Positions 1-6,382 of a stretch of DNA of 8,171 nucleotides are shown here, one piece after another. The position numbers and the translations under genes were made by a program. The DNA is from an uncultured Altererythrobacter sp. (GTDB lineage Bacteria > Pseudomonadota > Alphaproteobacteria > Sphingomonadales > Sphingomonadaceae). Each line of letters begins with the position of its first letter. Within the stretch, counting starts at the first letter, position 1. The stretch spans positions 1 to 8,171 of the forward strand of contig CALLIO010000296.1 of NCBI GenBank assembly GCA_938009055.1. The letters are read 5' to 3'. Under the pieces are notes generated by a model, which saw nothing but the letters and a program-made list of their open reading frames with translations, did not search any database and was not told where the DNA came from.

Positions 1-359
1 ATGTCGAGCCGCCCGACCGGCATCAGTCGCGGCGTTCCCTTGGGTAAAGCGTTTTTCAGCGCATCGTAAATGGTCGCACGGCCAGAGAAATCGCGCTCTG
101 CCGTCAGCAATCCGGTGGGCTTGTTAAAAGCAAAAAGGCGCGTTGGCTCCGCCTTGCCAACGGGTTTCCCATCGACGGTAATCCCGCGCAGGCTTTCTAG
201 GAATGTCGCAGGGGTTTCGATCACCTTGCCCGCAAGCGCAATGCGCCCATCGGAGATCATCCGCTCAACCTCGCGGCGGCTGGCGACACCGGCCCGCGCG
301 AGCAATTTGGCGATCCGTTCGCCCTCTGGGCGACCTTCCTGACGTTCTGATTTCGGCAT
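1..359 (-). CDS. rluB: RluB/RsuA-family rRNA pseudouridine synthase, N-terminal part (cut by window edge)
   Basis: Isomerises a specific uridine in ribosomal RNA to pseudouridine; RluB members act on 23S rRNA and RsuA on 16S. The ATG at 359-357 opens a frame that runs off the left edge, so 119 complete codons are visible. Residues about 14-60 form an S4 RNA-binding domain (ERIAKLLARAGVASRREVER, later VDGKPV). The synthase domain then begins with FNKPTGLLTAERD (78-90). The last visible residues, MPVGRLD (113-119), are the family's catalytic motif, and D119 is the catalytic Asp. The start fits the usual family N-terminus, but no strong Shine-Dalgarno lies upstream. The gene starts 19 bp after the stop of the Rieske oxygenase gene on the same strand, so the two are probably co-transcribed. 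The family call is firm. The choice of rluB over rsuA or rluE/F is an inference, because the C-terminus is not visible. Confidence 0.85.
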   Translation of the reverse strand, partial: MPKSERQEGRPEGERIAKLLARAGVASRREVERMISDGRIALAGKVIETPATFLESLRGITVDGKPVGKAEPTRLFAFNKPTGLLTAERDFSGRATIYDALKNALPKGTPRLMPVGRLD

Positions 360-378
360 AGATGCCGCGCCTAGGCGT

Positions 379-1554
379 TCATTGTGCCGCGCGCAATGCT
401 TGTGCGACCGTCTCGCTGAAATGAGCGATGCCGCTTTCCAATGTGCCAAGCGTCAAATGCTCTATTGCGCCTGACTCCAACCCTTGCTGGCCAAGCTCAG
501 CCGCGCGGAAGTCTTCTGAGGCAAAAACGCCGCCATCGAGCAAATTCCAGCTGCGTTCCCAATGATCGCGCGCTTTATCCGTCTTGGGCTCTTCTGGGAT
601 CAGCATGAAATCTTCCACCAGCGTCAGATCATGCGCTTGCGGCATTAGCACCATCACATTGATATAATCAGGGCTGGGCACGATCACCGTTGCCGGCAAG
701 AGCTGATAGGCAAAGGTGATGACGCTTCGCAGTTGATGCATATCTGTGAGGTCAATGCTCTCCATCTCCTCCAGCCTGCCAACGGCGCTGCGATGATGCG
801 GCCCCACGGTGTCGCCGCTGGTGACGCCATCTTTGAAGAACGGCCCGATGGTGTTCGCGTGGAGGCGCGTGACATGATAGCTTTCAAGGAAAGCATCCAT
901 GATGAGCTTCCAATTGCCTTTCACCATGTGAAGTTTGCGGCGGAAAAGGACGTGGTTGTCTGCGCCGAATGCGCTCATATCCTCGCCGATCTTGGCTGCA
1001 TCTGAGAAATCGGCACTCTCTTCCGGCGCGAACCAGATTAGCCCGCCGGATTCGTGGCTGGGCAATTCGACCAGACCATGCTCGCTTTTGTCGAGGCCGG
1101 GAAAAGTCTCTGGCCGGGGCAGGGCAAGCAGCTTGCCATCAAGCCGATATGTCCAAGCGTGATAGGGGCAAACGAGCCGCTTTGCGCATTGCACTTCGCC
1201 GCCCTCGACCAGCCGCGTGCCGCGATGCTGGCATACGTTCAAGAACACATGCGCATTCCCATCCGTGTCGCGCGTTATCAGCAGAGGTCGTCCGGTTGCA
1301 TCATGGGGCACGGCCATACCAGCTTCGGGCAAGAGCGCAGACGCGCACAGAACTTGCGGGAGGCGATCAAACAGCGCCGCTTTCTCCTGAGCGAAGTGAT
1401 CGGGGCAAGTGTAGTGGCTGACGGGCAAAGTTGATATTGTGTCAGCGCTGCGGGTCCCGCCAGTGCGAATCATTTCCGCAAGGGCGAGCTGTCCAGAAGT
1501 CGGTTTCTGCCCAATTATCTGCTTCTTGCCAGCATTGGTTGTGGATGCGTTCAT
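379..1554 (-). CDS. Rieske non-haem iron ring-hydroxylating-type oxygenase, alpha subunit
   Basis: Oxygenase component that uses a Rieske [2Fe-2S] centre and a mononuclear iron to activate O2 for hydroxylation or oxidative C-N or C-O cleavage; the substrate is unknown. It is 391 residues long, as expected for an alpha subunit, and has no signal peptide. Rieske ligands are C108 and H110 (CQHRG) and C129 and H132 (CPYHAW). Mononuclear iron ligands are H227 and H232 in ESYHVTRLH, with D348 (SEDF) as the probable third. The bridging acid between the two centres is E224, where naphthalene dioxygenase has Asp; Glu also occurs in carnitine monooxygenase CntA. I chose the ATG at 1554 because it has an AGGAA site 7 nt upstream. 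The same frame stays open upstream to a TTG at 1698, but that stretch runs into the divergent permease gene. No ferredoxin, reductase or small subunit gene is visible nearby, so electrons must come from elsewhere. Confidence 0.88.
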   Translation of the reverse strand: MNASTTNAGKKQIIGQKPTSGQLALAEMIRTGGTRSADTISTLPVSHYTCPDHFAQEKAALFDRLPQVLCASALLPEAGMAVPHDATGRPLLITRDTDGNAHVFLNVCQHRGTRLVEGGEVQCAKRLVCPYHAWTYRLDGKLLALPRPETFPGLDKSEHGLVELPSHESGGLIWFAPEESADFSDAAKIGEDMSAFGADNHVLFRRKLHMVKGNWKLIMDAFLESYHVTRLHANTIGPFFKDGVTSGDTVGPHHRSAVGRLEEMESIDLTDMHQLRSVITFAYQLLPATVIVPSPDYINVMVLMPQAHDLTLVEDFMLIPEEPKTDKARDHWERSWNLLDGGVFASEDFRAAELGQQGLESGAIEHLTLGTLESGIAHFSETVAQALRAAQ

Positions 1555-1561
1555 CGCGCCG

Positions 1562-1566
1562 TTCCT
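1562..1566 (-). promoter_or_regulatory. Ribosome binding site of the Rieske oxygenase gene
   Basis: Read on the minus strand this is AGGAA, 7 nt before the ATG at 1554. A second AGGAA lies further upstream at 1569-1573. This site decides the start at 1554 over the TTG at 1698, which would add 48 residues that do not resemble the family. Confidence 0.65.
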
Positions 1567-1610
1567 ATTTCCTCTTCCCAGCGCTAGTGTGCCAGAGATT
1601 TGGGAATACG

Positions 1611-1617
1611 GGAAGGA
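1611..1617 (+). promoter_or_regulatory. Ribosome binding site of the AmpG-like permease gene
   Basis: GGAAGGA lies 10 nt before the ATG at 1628. It supports that start over the upstream GTG at 1439 in the same frame, which would place 63 non-family residues inside the divergent oxygenase gene. Confidence 0.7.
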
Positions 1618-1627
1618 CGAGCAGTCA

Positions 1628-3337
1628 ATGGCTAAGGCGCAAGCGGAAGAGAAGAAGTCATCGCTTAAGGCGCTGGGCTTGGCCGTCAGCAATCGCAAGA
1701 CAGGGTATATGCTGCTGTTCGGCTTTGCAGCGGGACTTCCTTACGCTTTGTTGCTTGGCACATTATACGCTTGGTTGACCGATGCGGAGGTCGATGTTGA
1801 GACAATGGGCGTGTTCTCGCTCATCGGGCTGGCCTATGCCTTTAAATTCCTGTGGTCGCCTGCGCTTGACCGGGTGGATATTCCGCTTCTGAAAAGGCTG
1901 GGTAAGCGCAAGCAGTGGATTGTGACGGCGCAATTGATGCTGGGCGCGATTTTGGTCGTGCTGTCATTCCTCAATCCGCTGAGCGCGCTTGGCTGGTTTT
2001 CTCTGCTCGCTGGGATTGGCGCTTTTGCCAGCGCGACGCAGGATGTAGTGATTGATGCTTGGCGGGTGGATGTGGCTGACAATGTCGCAACCATCGATAT
2101 TCTCTCCACTGTCTATCAAATGGGATACCGGATCGCAGCGCTAGTCGGCGGCGCACTGGCGCTTTTCATGGCAGAGCGCATGGGGTGGCCAGCGGTCTAC
2201 GCTTCTATGGGCGGTATATTGCTGGTCGTGGGCTTTTTGGGACTGTTTGCGCCCGATGCTGAACGCAGCGCCGAGGCGGTTGAGGCAGAAAAAGAGAACC
2301 TTGATACACTAAGGCAGCCTGGACAAATCAATCCCAAAACCCGTGCGGCGGCCTTGGGCGCGGTTGGCGCTTTGTGGCTCTGGGCGCTTGTGACCGTGCT
2401 TGTCTTTATGATTCGCTCGCTCAATTCCGATCCAGACGCGCGGCCCGATTCCACTGCTTTCGTTAGCCAGATGGGGCCGCTGGTCGTGATCGCGACGGTC
2501 GTCATTCCGGGCATCATCGCAGCATGGCTGGAAAGCATGCGCAAAAAGGGCAAACATGTTTTGACCGAGACGACCCCTGCGCAAAGCGGTTGGGACACGG
2601 CGCTCGACCATGGCTATCGCGCTTTGATCCTTCCGCTTGCCGAGATTATTGGGCGGCTGCGCTGGGCTGCGATCCTGGTCATCGCGCTGGTGCTCACCTA
2701 TCGGATTACCGACGCCATCTGGGGCAGTTTTGCCTACCCATTCTATCTGGGCGAACTTGAATACACCAAGGATGAAGTGGCCATCGCATCAAAGTTCTTC
2801 GGCGTAGGCGCGTTGCTTTTGGGGCTGGCCTTGGGCGGCGCATTGCTCACTATGATCGGCCGGATGACGACTTTGACTTTGGGTGCTCTTATCGCGGCGC
2901 TGACGAACCTGCTTTACGCTGATCTGGCGATTGGAGGCGCGCGCATGCAGGCAGCCAGCGATGCGATTGGTTTCACATGGCTCACCAGCCTGTTCGGGGC
3001 GGATGAGCGGCTTTCCAAGCTGATGTTGACTATCGGGATGGAGAATATTGCGGTTGGTGTCGCGGGCGCTGCATTCGTGGCCTATCTGTCGAGCATTGTG
3101 GCCAAGGGATATTCGGCGGTTCAATATGCGCTTCTGTCCTCGCTCACCCTGCTGGTGGGCACTTTGGGGCGGCCAGCTTTGGGACAAATGATCGAAGAGC
3201 GCGGCTATTTCGATGTCTTTATTCTCACCACGCTGATCGGGTTGTTTGCTGTGATGCTGTGTGTGATCGAGTGGTGGCGGCAGGGCGGCAAGAACGCCAA
3301 TAAGAATGCCCCTCCACCAGAACCGGAACAGACTTAA
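1628..3337 (+). CDS. ampG: AmpG-like MFS permease (muropeptide transporter family)
   Basis: Inner-membrane transporter of the major facilitator superfamily. E. coli AmpG imports GlcNAc-anhydroMurNAc peptides for cell-wall recycling and so feeds beta-lactamase induction. Family features include the first helix region LLFGFAAGLPYALLLGTLYA (29-48) with AWLTDAEVD after it, FSLIGLAYAFKFLWSPALDR (63-82), SATQDVVIDAWRVD (135-148), and C-terminal ENIAVGVAGAAFVAYLSS (472-489) with SAVQYALLSS (496-505). By eye there are about 14 hydrophobic segments. At 569 residues it is longer than E. coli AmpG (about 490). The extra length is mostly a central block, residues about 210-345, holding a charged loop (210-238), two extra hydrophobic segments (about 242-262 and 281-301) and a polar linker. 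The C-terminal tail is polar and proline-rich. It is divergent from the Rieske gene, and its stop overlaps the folC stop. The family is clear; the muropeptide substrate is inferred, and no peptidoglycan recycling gene is in view. Confidence 0.78.
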   Translation: MAKAQAEEKKSSLKALGLAVSNRKTGYMLLFGFAAGLPYALLLGTLYAWLTDAEVDVETMGVFSLIGLAYAFKFLWSPALDRVDIPLLKRLGKRKQWIVTAQLMLGAILVVLSFLNPLSALGWFSLLAGIGAFASATQDVVIDAWRVDVADNVATIDILSTVYQMGYRIAALVGGALALFMAERMGWPAVYASMGGILLVVGFLGLFAPDAERSAEAVEAEKENLDTLRQPGQINPKTRAAALGAVGALWLWALVTVLVFMIRSLNSDPDARPDSTAFVSQMGPLVVIATVVIPGIIAAWLESMRKKGKHVLTETTPAQSGWDTALDHGYRALILPLAEIIGRLRWAAILVIALVLTYRITDAIWGSFAYPFYLGELEYTKDEVAIASKFFGVGALLLGLALGGALLTMIGRMTTLTLGALIAALTNLLYADLAIGGARMQAASDAIGFTWLTSLFGADERLSKLMLTIGMENIAVGVAGAAFVAYLSSIVAKGYSAVQYALLSSLTLLVGTLGRPALGQMIEERGYFDVFILTTLIGLFAVMLCVIEWWRQGGKNANKNAPPPEPEQT

Positions 3338-4659
3338 TCTGGCACTTCGTCGTTCGCTTTGAGCACTTCGCCCGCGAGGTATAGCGAGCCAGCGATGAGG
3401 ATGGTCCCGCCGAACGAGGGATAATATGACCCGGGACGTTCAAGCTCCGCCTGCCCGATAGCGGCGACAGCGGCTTCAACTGTAGGTGCGGTGTGCACTT
3501 GCGCTACTCCGGCTACTTTAGCGGCCGCGGCCAGTTCAACCGGAGCATAATGGTCATGCTCTGAAACCGGCACTGCGGTAAATTCGGCGATATAGGGCGC
3601 CAGCTCATCCAGCATCGTTTGAGCATCCTTGGCCTTGAGGACGCCCATAACGGCATGGATGTTTTTGATGTCATGCGCCTTGAAATGGGCAGCAATCGCG
3701 CGTGCTGCATTGGCATTGTGCCCACCATCAAAGATGATGGACGCACGCGGCACATGCGCAGTAAGCGGCCCTTGCGCAAGGGCTTGCATGCGCGCAGGCC
3801 ATTGCACTTGTGTCAGTCCCATTCGGATGGAATTTTCGTCAATGATGAGCGCGGACTGATGGCGCAGCATTGCCGCTGCCAAGGCAGCGTTTTGCGCTTG
3901 ATGTGCACCTTTGAGGCCGAGCGTTTCTGGTATGTCCAATTCTTCCATTTCGACGAGTTCGGCACCTGATTGGCGTGCGCATATGCGAATTTGCTCACGG
4001 CACTCCGTTGGATGCAGCGCGCCCATCGTCACCAGCGGCACGCCTTCCTTCGCGATTCCCGCTTTCTCCCACGCGATGCGCGCCATCGGCTCGGTCGGTG
4101 CGCCATCTTCGGGTGCGAGCAGAAATCGCTCATGATCGATCCCCAGCGCTGCAATTCCGCATGTGGCCAAGACGTCTGCCTTTAGGATGTTCGTCGCATC
4201 GAGCCTTCCGCCTAGCCCCACTTCGACCACGCAGGCATCGGCTGGAACGCGCGAAAACTCGAGGAAAGCAGCGGCAATTGTGATCTCGAAGAAACTGGGT
4301 GAGAGGCCTTCGCAAGCATCAAACACCTCCTCCAGCACTATCGCCAATCGCTCGTCAGAAATCAGCTCGCCAGCCACTCTGATCCGTTCGTTATAGCGCA
4401 CCAAATGCGGCGATGTGGTCACATGGACGCGCTTGCCATCAGCTTCCAATATAGCGCGCAGGAAGGCGCAGACTGAGCCCTTTCCATTCGTCCCCGCAAC
4501 GTGGAAAACGGGCGGCAAGCGATCTTGGGGATTGCCAAGCCGCTCCATCAATTGCGTGATTGTGGCAAGATCAACGCGGCCCGTGGCCAGCGAAAGCGCG
4601 CTCAGCCGGTCGAGCTGCCTCTGCACCCGCGGATCATCGGAATTTCCGAAGTCACGCAT
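3334..4659 (-). CDS. folC: Bifunctional dihydrofolate synthase / folylpolyglutamate synthase
   Basis: Cytoplasmic Mur-ligase-family enzyme that uses ATP to add glutamate to dihydropteroate, giving dihydrofolate, and then to extend folate glutamate tails. It has 441 residues, close to the family norm. The N-terminus carries the conserved SDDPRVQRQLDRL (7-19). The ATP-binding P-loop is GTNGKGS (56-62), followed by TTSPHLVRYNERIRV (81-95), EVGLGGRLDATNI (146-158) and IAWEKAGIAK (195-204), which includes the lysine region near the active site. C-terminal domain motifs are WPARMQ (287-292), DGGHNANA (311-318, usually DGAHNP) and ILIAGSLYLAGEVL (420-433). The segment between GIDHERFL and IAWEKAGI is about 8 residues longer than in E. 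coli-type enzymes. The gene begins 10 bp after accD with no Shine-Dalgarno visible, so translation is probably coupled to accD. It is the last gene of the trp-accD-folC string in this window. Confidence 0.95.
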   Translation of the reverse strand: MRDFGNSDDPRVQRQLDRLSALSLATGRVDLATITQLMERLGNPQDRLPPVFHVAGTNGKGSVCAFLRAILEADGKRVHVTTSPHLVRYNERIRVAGELISDERLAIVLEEVFDACEGLSPSFFEITIAAAFLEFSRVPADACVVEVGLGGRLDATNILKADVLATCGIAALGIDHERFLLAPEDGAPTEPMARIAWEKAGIAKEGVPLVTMGALHPTECREQIRICARQSGAELVEMEELDIPETLGLKGAHQAQNAALAAAMLRHQSALIIDENSIRMGLTQVQWPARMQALAQGPLTAHVPRASIIFDGGHNANAARAIAAHFKAHDIKNIHAVMGVLKAKDAQTMLDELAPYIAEFTAVPVSEHDHYAPVELAAAAKVAGVAQVHTAPTVEAAVAAIGQAELERPGSYYPSFGGTILIAGSLYLAGEVLKANDEVPD

Positions 4660-4669
4660 GGGGTAGGGC

Positions 4670-5524
4670 CTAAGCGGCGTCGCTTTGCGCCGGCTCCAAA
4701 TAATCGAGCAGATTCGCGAGCGTGCGTTTAAGATCGTGCCGCTTTACCACCATATCGACCATGCCATGCTTGTGGAGATATTCGGCGCGCTGGAACCCTT
4801 CGGGCAATTTTTCGCGGATAGTGTCTTGAATCACGCGCTGTCCGGCAAAACCGATAAGTGCACCCGGTTCCGCAATTTGAATATCGCCCAGCATGGCATA
4901 GCTCGCCGTTACGCCGCCGGTGGTCGGATCGGTGAGGATCACAATATAGGGCAGGCCCGCCTCTTTTAGCCTCCGCGTCATCACCGTCGCCTTGGGCATT
5001 TGCATCAGCGAGAGGATACCTTCCTGCATCCGCGCACCGCCCGCCGCTGTGACGACGATATAGCCACAATTGCGCGCCAAAGCCCGCTCTGCACCGGCGC
5101 AAAAGGCATTGCCCACGGCCATGCCCATCGATCCGCCCATAAAGCCGAAATCCTGAACGCCGACGACAGCATCGCGCCCGTCAATCGCGCCCGACCCGAC
5201 AGAGAAAGCATCGGCATGCGGGTTCTTCGCGCGCGCAGCCTTCAACCGGTCGGTATATTTCTGCGAGTCTTTAAACTTGAGCGGGTCTTCCTTGACCTTG
5301 GGCTGTTCGAGCACGTCAAAGCCCGCATCCAGCAACAAAGCCAGCCGCGCATCGGCGCTGATCCGCCCGTGGTGCTCGCAGCGAGGGCAAACGGACAGAT
5401 TCTCTTCATATTCCTGCGCGAAGAGCATTTCTTGGCAATTCTTGCATTTGACCCAAAGGTCTTTTTCAGTCGAGCGCTTCTCCGCAAAGCCAATCGTGTT
5501 TCGAACGCGGGTGAACCAGTTCAT
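4670..5524 (-). CDS. accD: Acetyl-CoA carboxylase carboxyltransferase subunit beta
   Basis: With AccA it forms the carboxyltransferase that moves CO2 from biotin on AccB to acetyl-CoA, giving malonyl-CoA for fatty acid synthesis. The product is 284 residues, typical for AccD. The N-terminal four-cysteine zinc ribbon is complete: C27, C30, C46 and C49 (CKNC and CPRC). The crotonase-fold core follows, with GGARMQEG (162-169), SLMQM (172-176), PTTGGVTASYA (200-210) and GFAGQRVI (225-232). The opening MNWFTRVRN is the usual AccD start. A good AAAGGA site overlaps the trpA stop, and the gap to trpA is 12 bp. accA is not in the window, as is common, since the subunit genes are often unlinked. Placement between trpA and folC is known in alphaproteobacteria. 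Confidence 0.97.
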   Translation of the reverse strand: MNWFTRVRNTIGFAEKRSTEKDLWVKCKNCQEMLFAQEYEENLSVCPRCEHHGRISADARLALLLDAGFDVLEQPKVKEDPLKFKDSQKYTDRLKAARAKNPHADAFSVGSGAIDGRDAVVGVQDFGFMGGSMGMAVGNAFCAGAERALARNCGYIVVTAAGGARMQEGILSLMQMPKATVMTRRLKEAGLPYIVILTDPTTGGVTASYAMLGDIQIAEPGALIGFAGQRVIQDTIREKLPEGFQRAEYLHKHGMVDMVVKRHDLKRTLANLLDYLEPAQSDAA

Positions 5525-5532
5525 AGCTTAAG

Positions 5533-5538
5533 TCCTTT
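5533..5538 (-). promoter_or_regulatory. accD: Ribosome binding site of accD, overlapping the trpA stop codon
   Basis: Read on the minus strand, TAAAGGA contains both the trpA stop TAA (5539-5537) and the accD Shine-Dalgarno AAAGGA, 8 nt before the accD ATG. Ribosomes finishing trpA would sit on or next to the accD start, so coupling is plausible. Confidence 0.75.
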
Positions 5539-6331
5539 AGCGAGCTGAGTGAACAGCATCGGCCAGTGATTTGGTTAGCTCTTCTAGCTTTGCAGGCGCG
5601 TTTTGGCCATGCTCGCCGACAAGTTCCACCAAGGCTGATCCCACGACCACGCCATCTGCATGTTTGGCGATGGCGCCAGCCTGTTCAGGAGTGCGCACGC
5701 CGAAACCGACTGCGATGGGTATATCTGTGGCGGATTTTAAGCGAGCAACAGCCTCTGCAATTGAGGCCGTCGCGGCCTGCTGTTTGCCAGTGATCCCTGC
5801 GACCGAGACGTAATAGACAAAGCCGCCAGACCCCTCGAGCACTTGGGGCAAGCGTGCCGCATCGGTGGTTGGTGTAGCGAGGCGGATGGGCGCAATACCG
5901 GCGTCGCGCAGGGCAGGGCCGAGTGCATCATCCTCCTCAGGCGGAATATCGACGCAGATCACGCCATCGACGCCTGCCTTTGCGGCTTCGGCAGCGAACC
6001 ATTCAGGCCCGCGGCGGATCATCGGATTGGCATAGCCCATCAGCACGAGGGGCACATCTGGATGGCGCGCACGGAAGTCGGTTGCAATCTGCAGAACGTC
6101 TGCCGTGGTTGTCCCTGCGCCGAGTGAACGCAAATTGGCCGCTTGGATTGCGGGGCCATCGGCCATTGGATCGGTGAAGGGCATGCCCAGCTCGATCACA
6201 TCCGCGCCGCCTGCAACCAGCGCATCGAGATTGGCTGCGGTGTCGCCATCACCGGCGGTGATGAAGGCGACGAGCGCGGCTTGGGGCCGCGAAAAGGCGG
6301 ATTCAAGGCGAGACATTACGACAAGGGTCAT
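5537..6331 (-). CDS. trpA: Tryptophan synthase alpha subunit
   Basis: Cleaves indole-3-glycerol phosphate to indole and glyceraldehyde 3-phosphate in the alpha2beta2 tryptophan synthase; indole passes through a tunnel to TrpB. The protein is 264 residues from this start, the normal size. Catalytic Glu and Asp (E49 and D60 in Salmonella) are E47 and D58 in VIELGMPFTDPMADGP (45-60). The conserved loop LATPTTD, then YYVSVAGITG, and the phosphate-binding GFGV and VVGSALVE segments are all present. The start chosen is the ATG at 6331 because AAGGGA lies 9 nt upstream. The ATG at 6316 would start MSRLESAF, which aligns well with family N-termini, but it has no obvious ribosome site. The frame also opens at a TTG at 6373, which would add 14 unconserved residues. 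From 6331 the gap to trpB is 51 bp, the largest in the string. Confidence 0.95.
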   Translation of the reverse strand: MTLVVMSRLESAFSRPQAALVAFITAGDGDTAANLDALVAGGADVIELGMPFTDPMADGPAIQAANLRSLGAGTTTADVLQIATDFRARHPDVPLVLMGYANPMIRRGPEWFAAEAAKAGVDGVICVDIPPEEDDALGPALRDAGIAPIRLATPTTDAARLPQVLEGSGGFVYYVSVAGITGKQQAATASIAEAVARLKSATDIPIAVGFGVRTPEQAGAIAKHADGVVVGSALVELVGEHGQNAPAKLEELTKSLADAVHSAR

Positions 6332-6340
6332 TGGCTTATT

Positions 6341-6346
6341 TCCCTT
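6341..6346 (-). promoter_or_regulatory. trpA: Ribosome binding site of trpA
   Basis: AAGGGA on the minus strand lies 9 nt before the ATG at 6331. It favours this start over the in-frame ATG at 6316 and the TTG at 6373. Confidence 0.6.
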
Positions 6347-6382
6347 GAAGGTAAGAGGACTTTTGAAGGGCAAGGCATAAAC

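Larger units (their letters stand above)
1555..1627. promoter_or_regulatory. Divergent intergenic promoter region between the Rieske oxygenase and AmpG-like genes
   Basis: These 73 bp separate the start codons of two divergent genes, so they must hold (or overlap) both promoters unless these lie inside the coding regions. I see no convincing -35/-10 pair for either strand. A hexamer inverted repeat, TTCCCA (1575-1580) and TGGGAA (1601-1606), flanks the centre with a 20-bp gap. It could be an operator, but a match this short is expected by chance in such a span. Confidence 0.5.

Noticed and set aside
969..1434. Open reading frames of 126 and 150 codons on the plus strand opposite the Rieske gene
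   Set aside because: They lie fully antisense to a well-supported conserved gene, overlap each other, and their arginine- and proline-rich translations match no family I know. They are shadow frames.
1577..1594. Possible sigma-54 promoter (TGGCAC on the minus strand, 1594-1589) upstream of the Rieske gene
   Set aside because: The -24-like TGGCAC is present, but the GC of the -12 element is one base off the required spacing and no TTGC is seen.
1575..1606. TTCCCA / TGGGAA inverted repeat as a firm operator
   Set aside because: Six-base arms with a 20-bp gap are expected by chance in a 73-bp region, so I keep it only as a weak note.
1439..1627. N-terminal extension of the AmpG-like protein to the GTG at 1439
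   Set aside because: It would be antisense to the start of the Rieske gene. The ATG at 1628 has GGAAGGA upstream and the family N-terminus begins soon after it.
1555..1698. N-terminal extension of the Rieske oxygenase to the TTG at 1698
   Set aside because: The extra 48 residues overlap the divergent permease gene, do not resemble the family, and the ATG at 1554 has a good ribosome site.
3300..3360. Bidirectional terminator between the ampG-like gene and folC
   Set aside because: The stops overlap and I see no stable hairpin followed by a T-tract on either strand.
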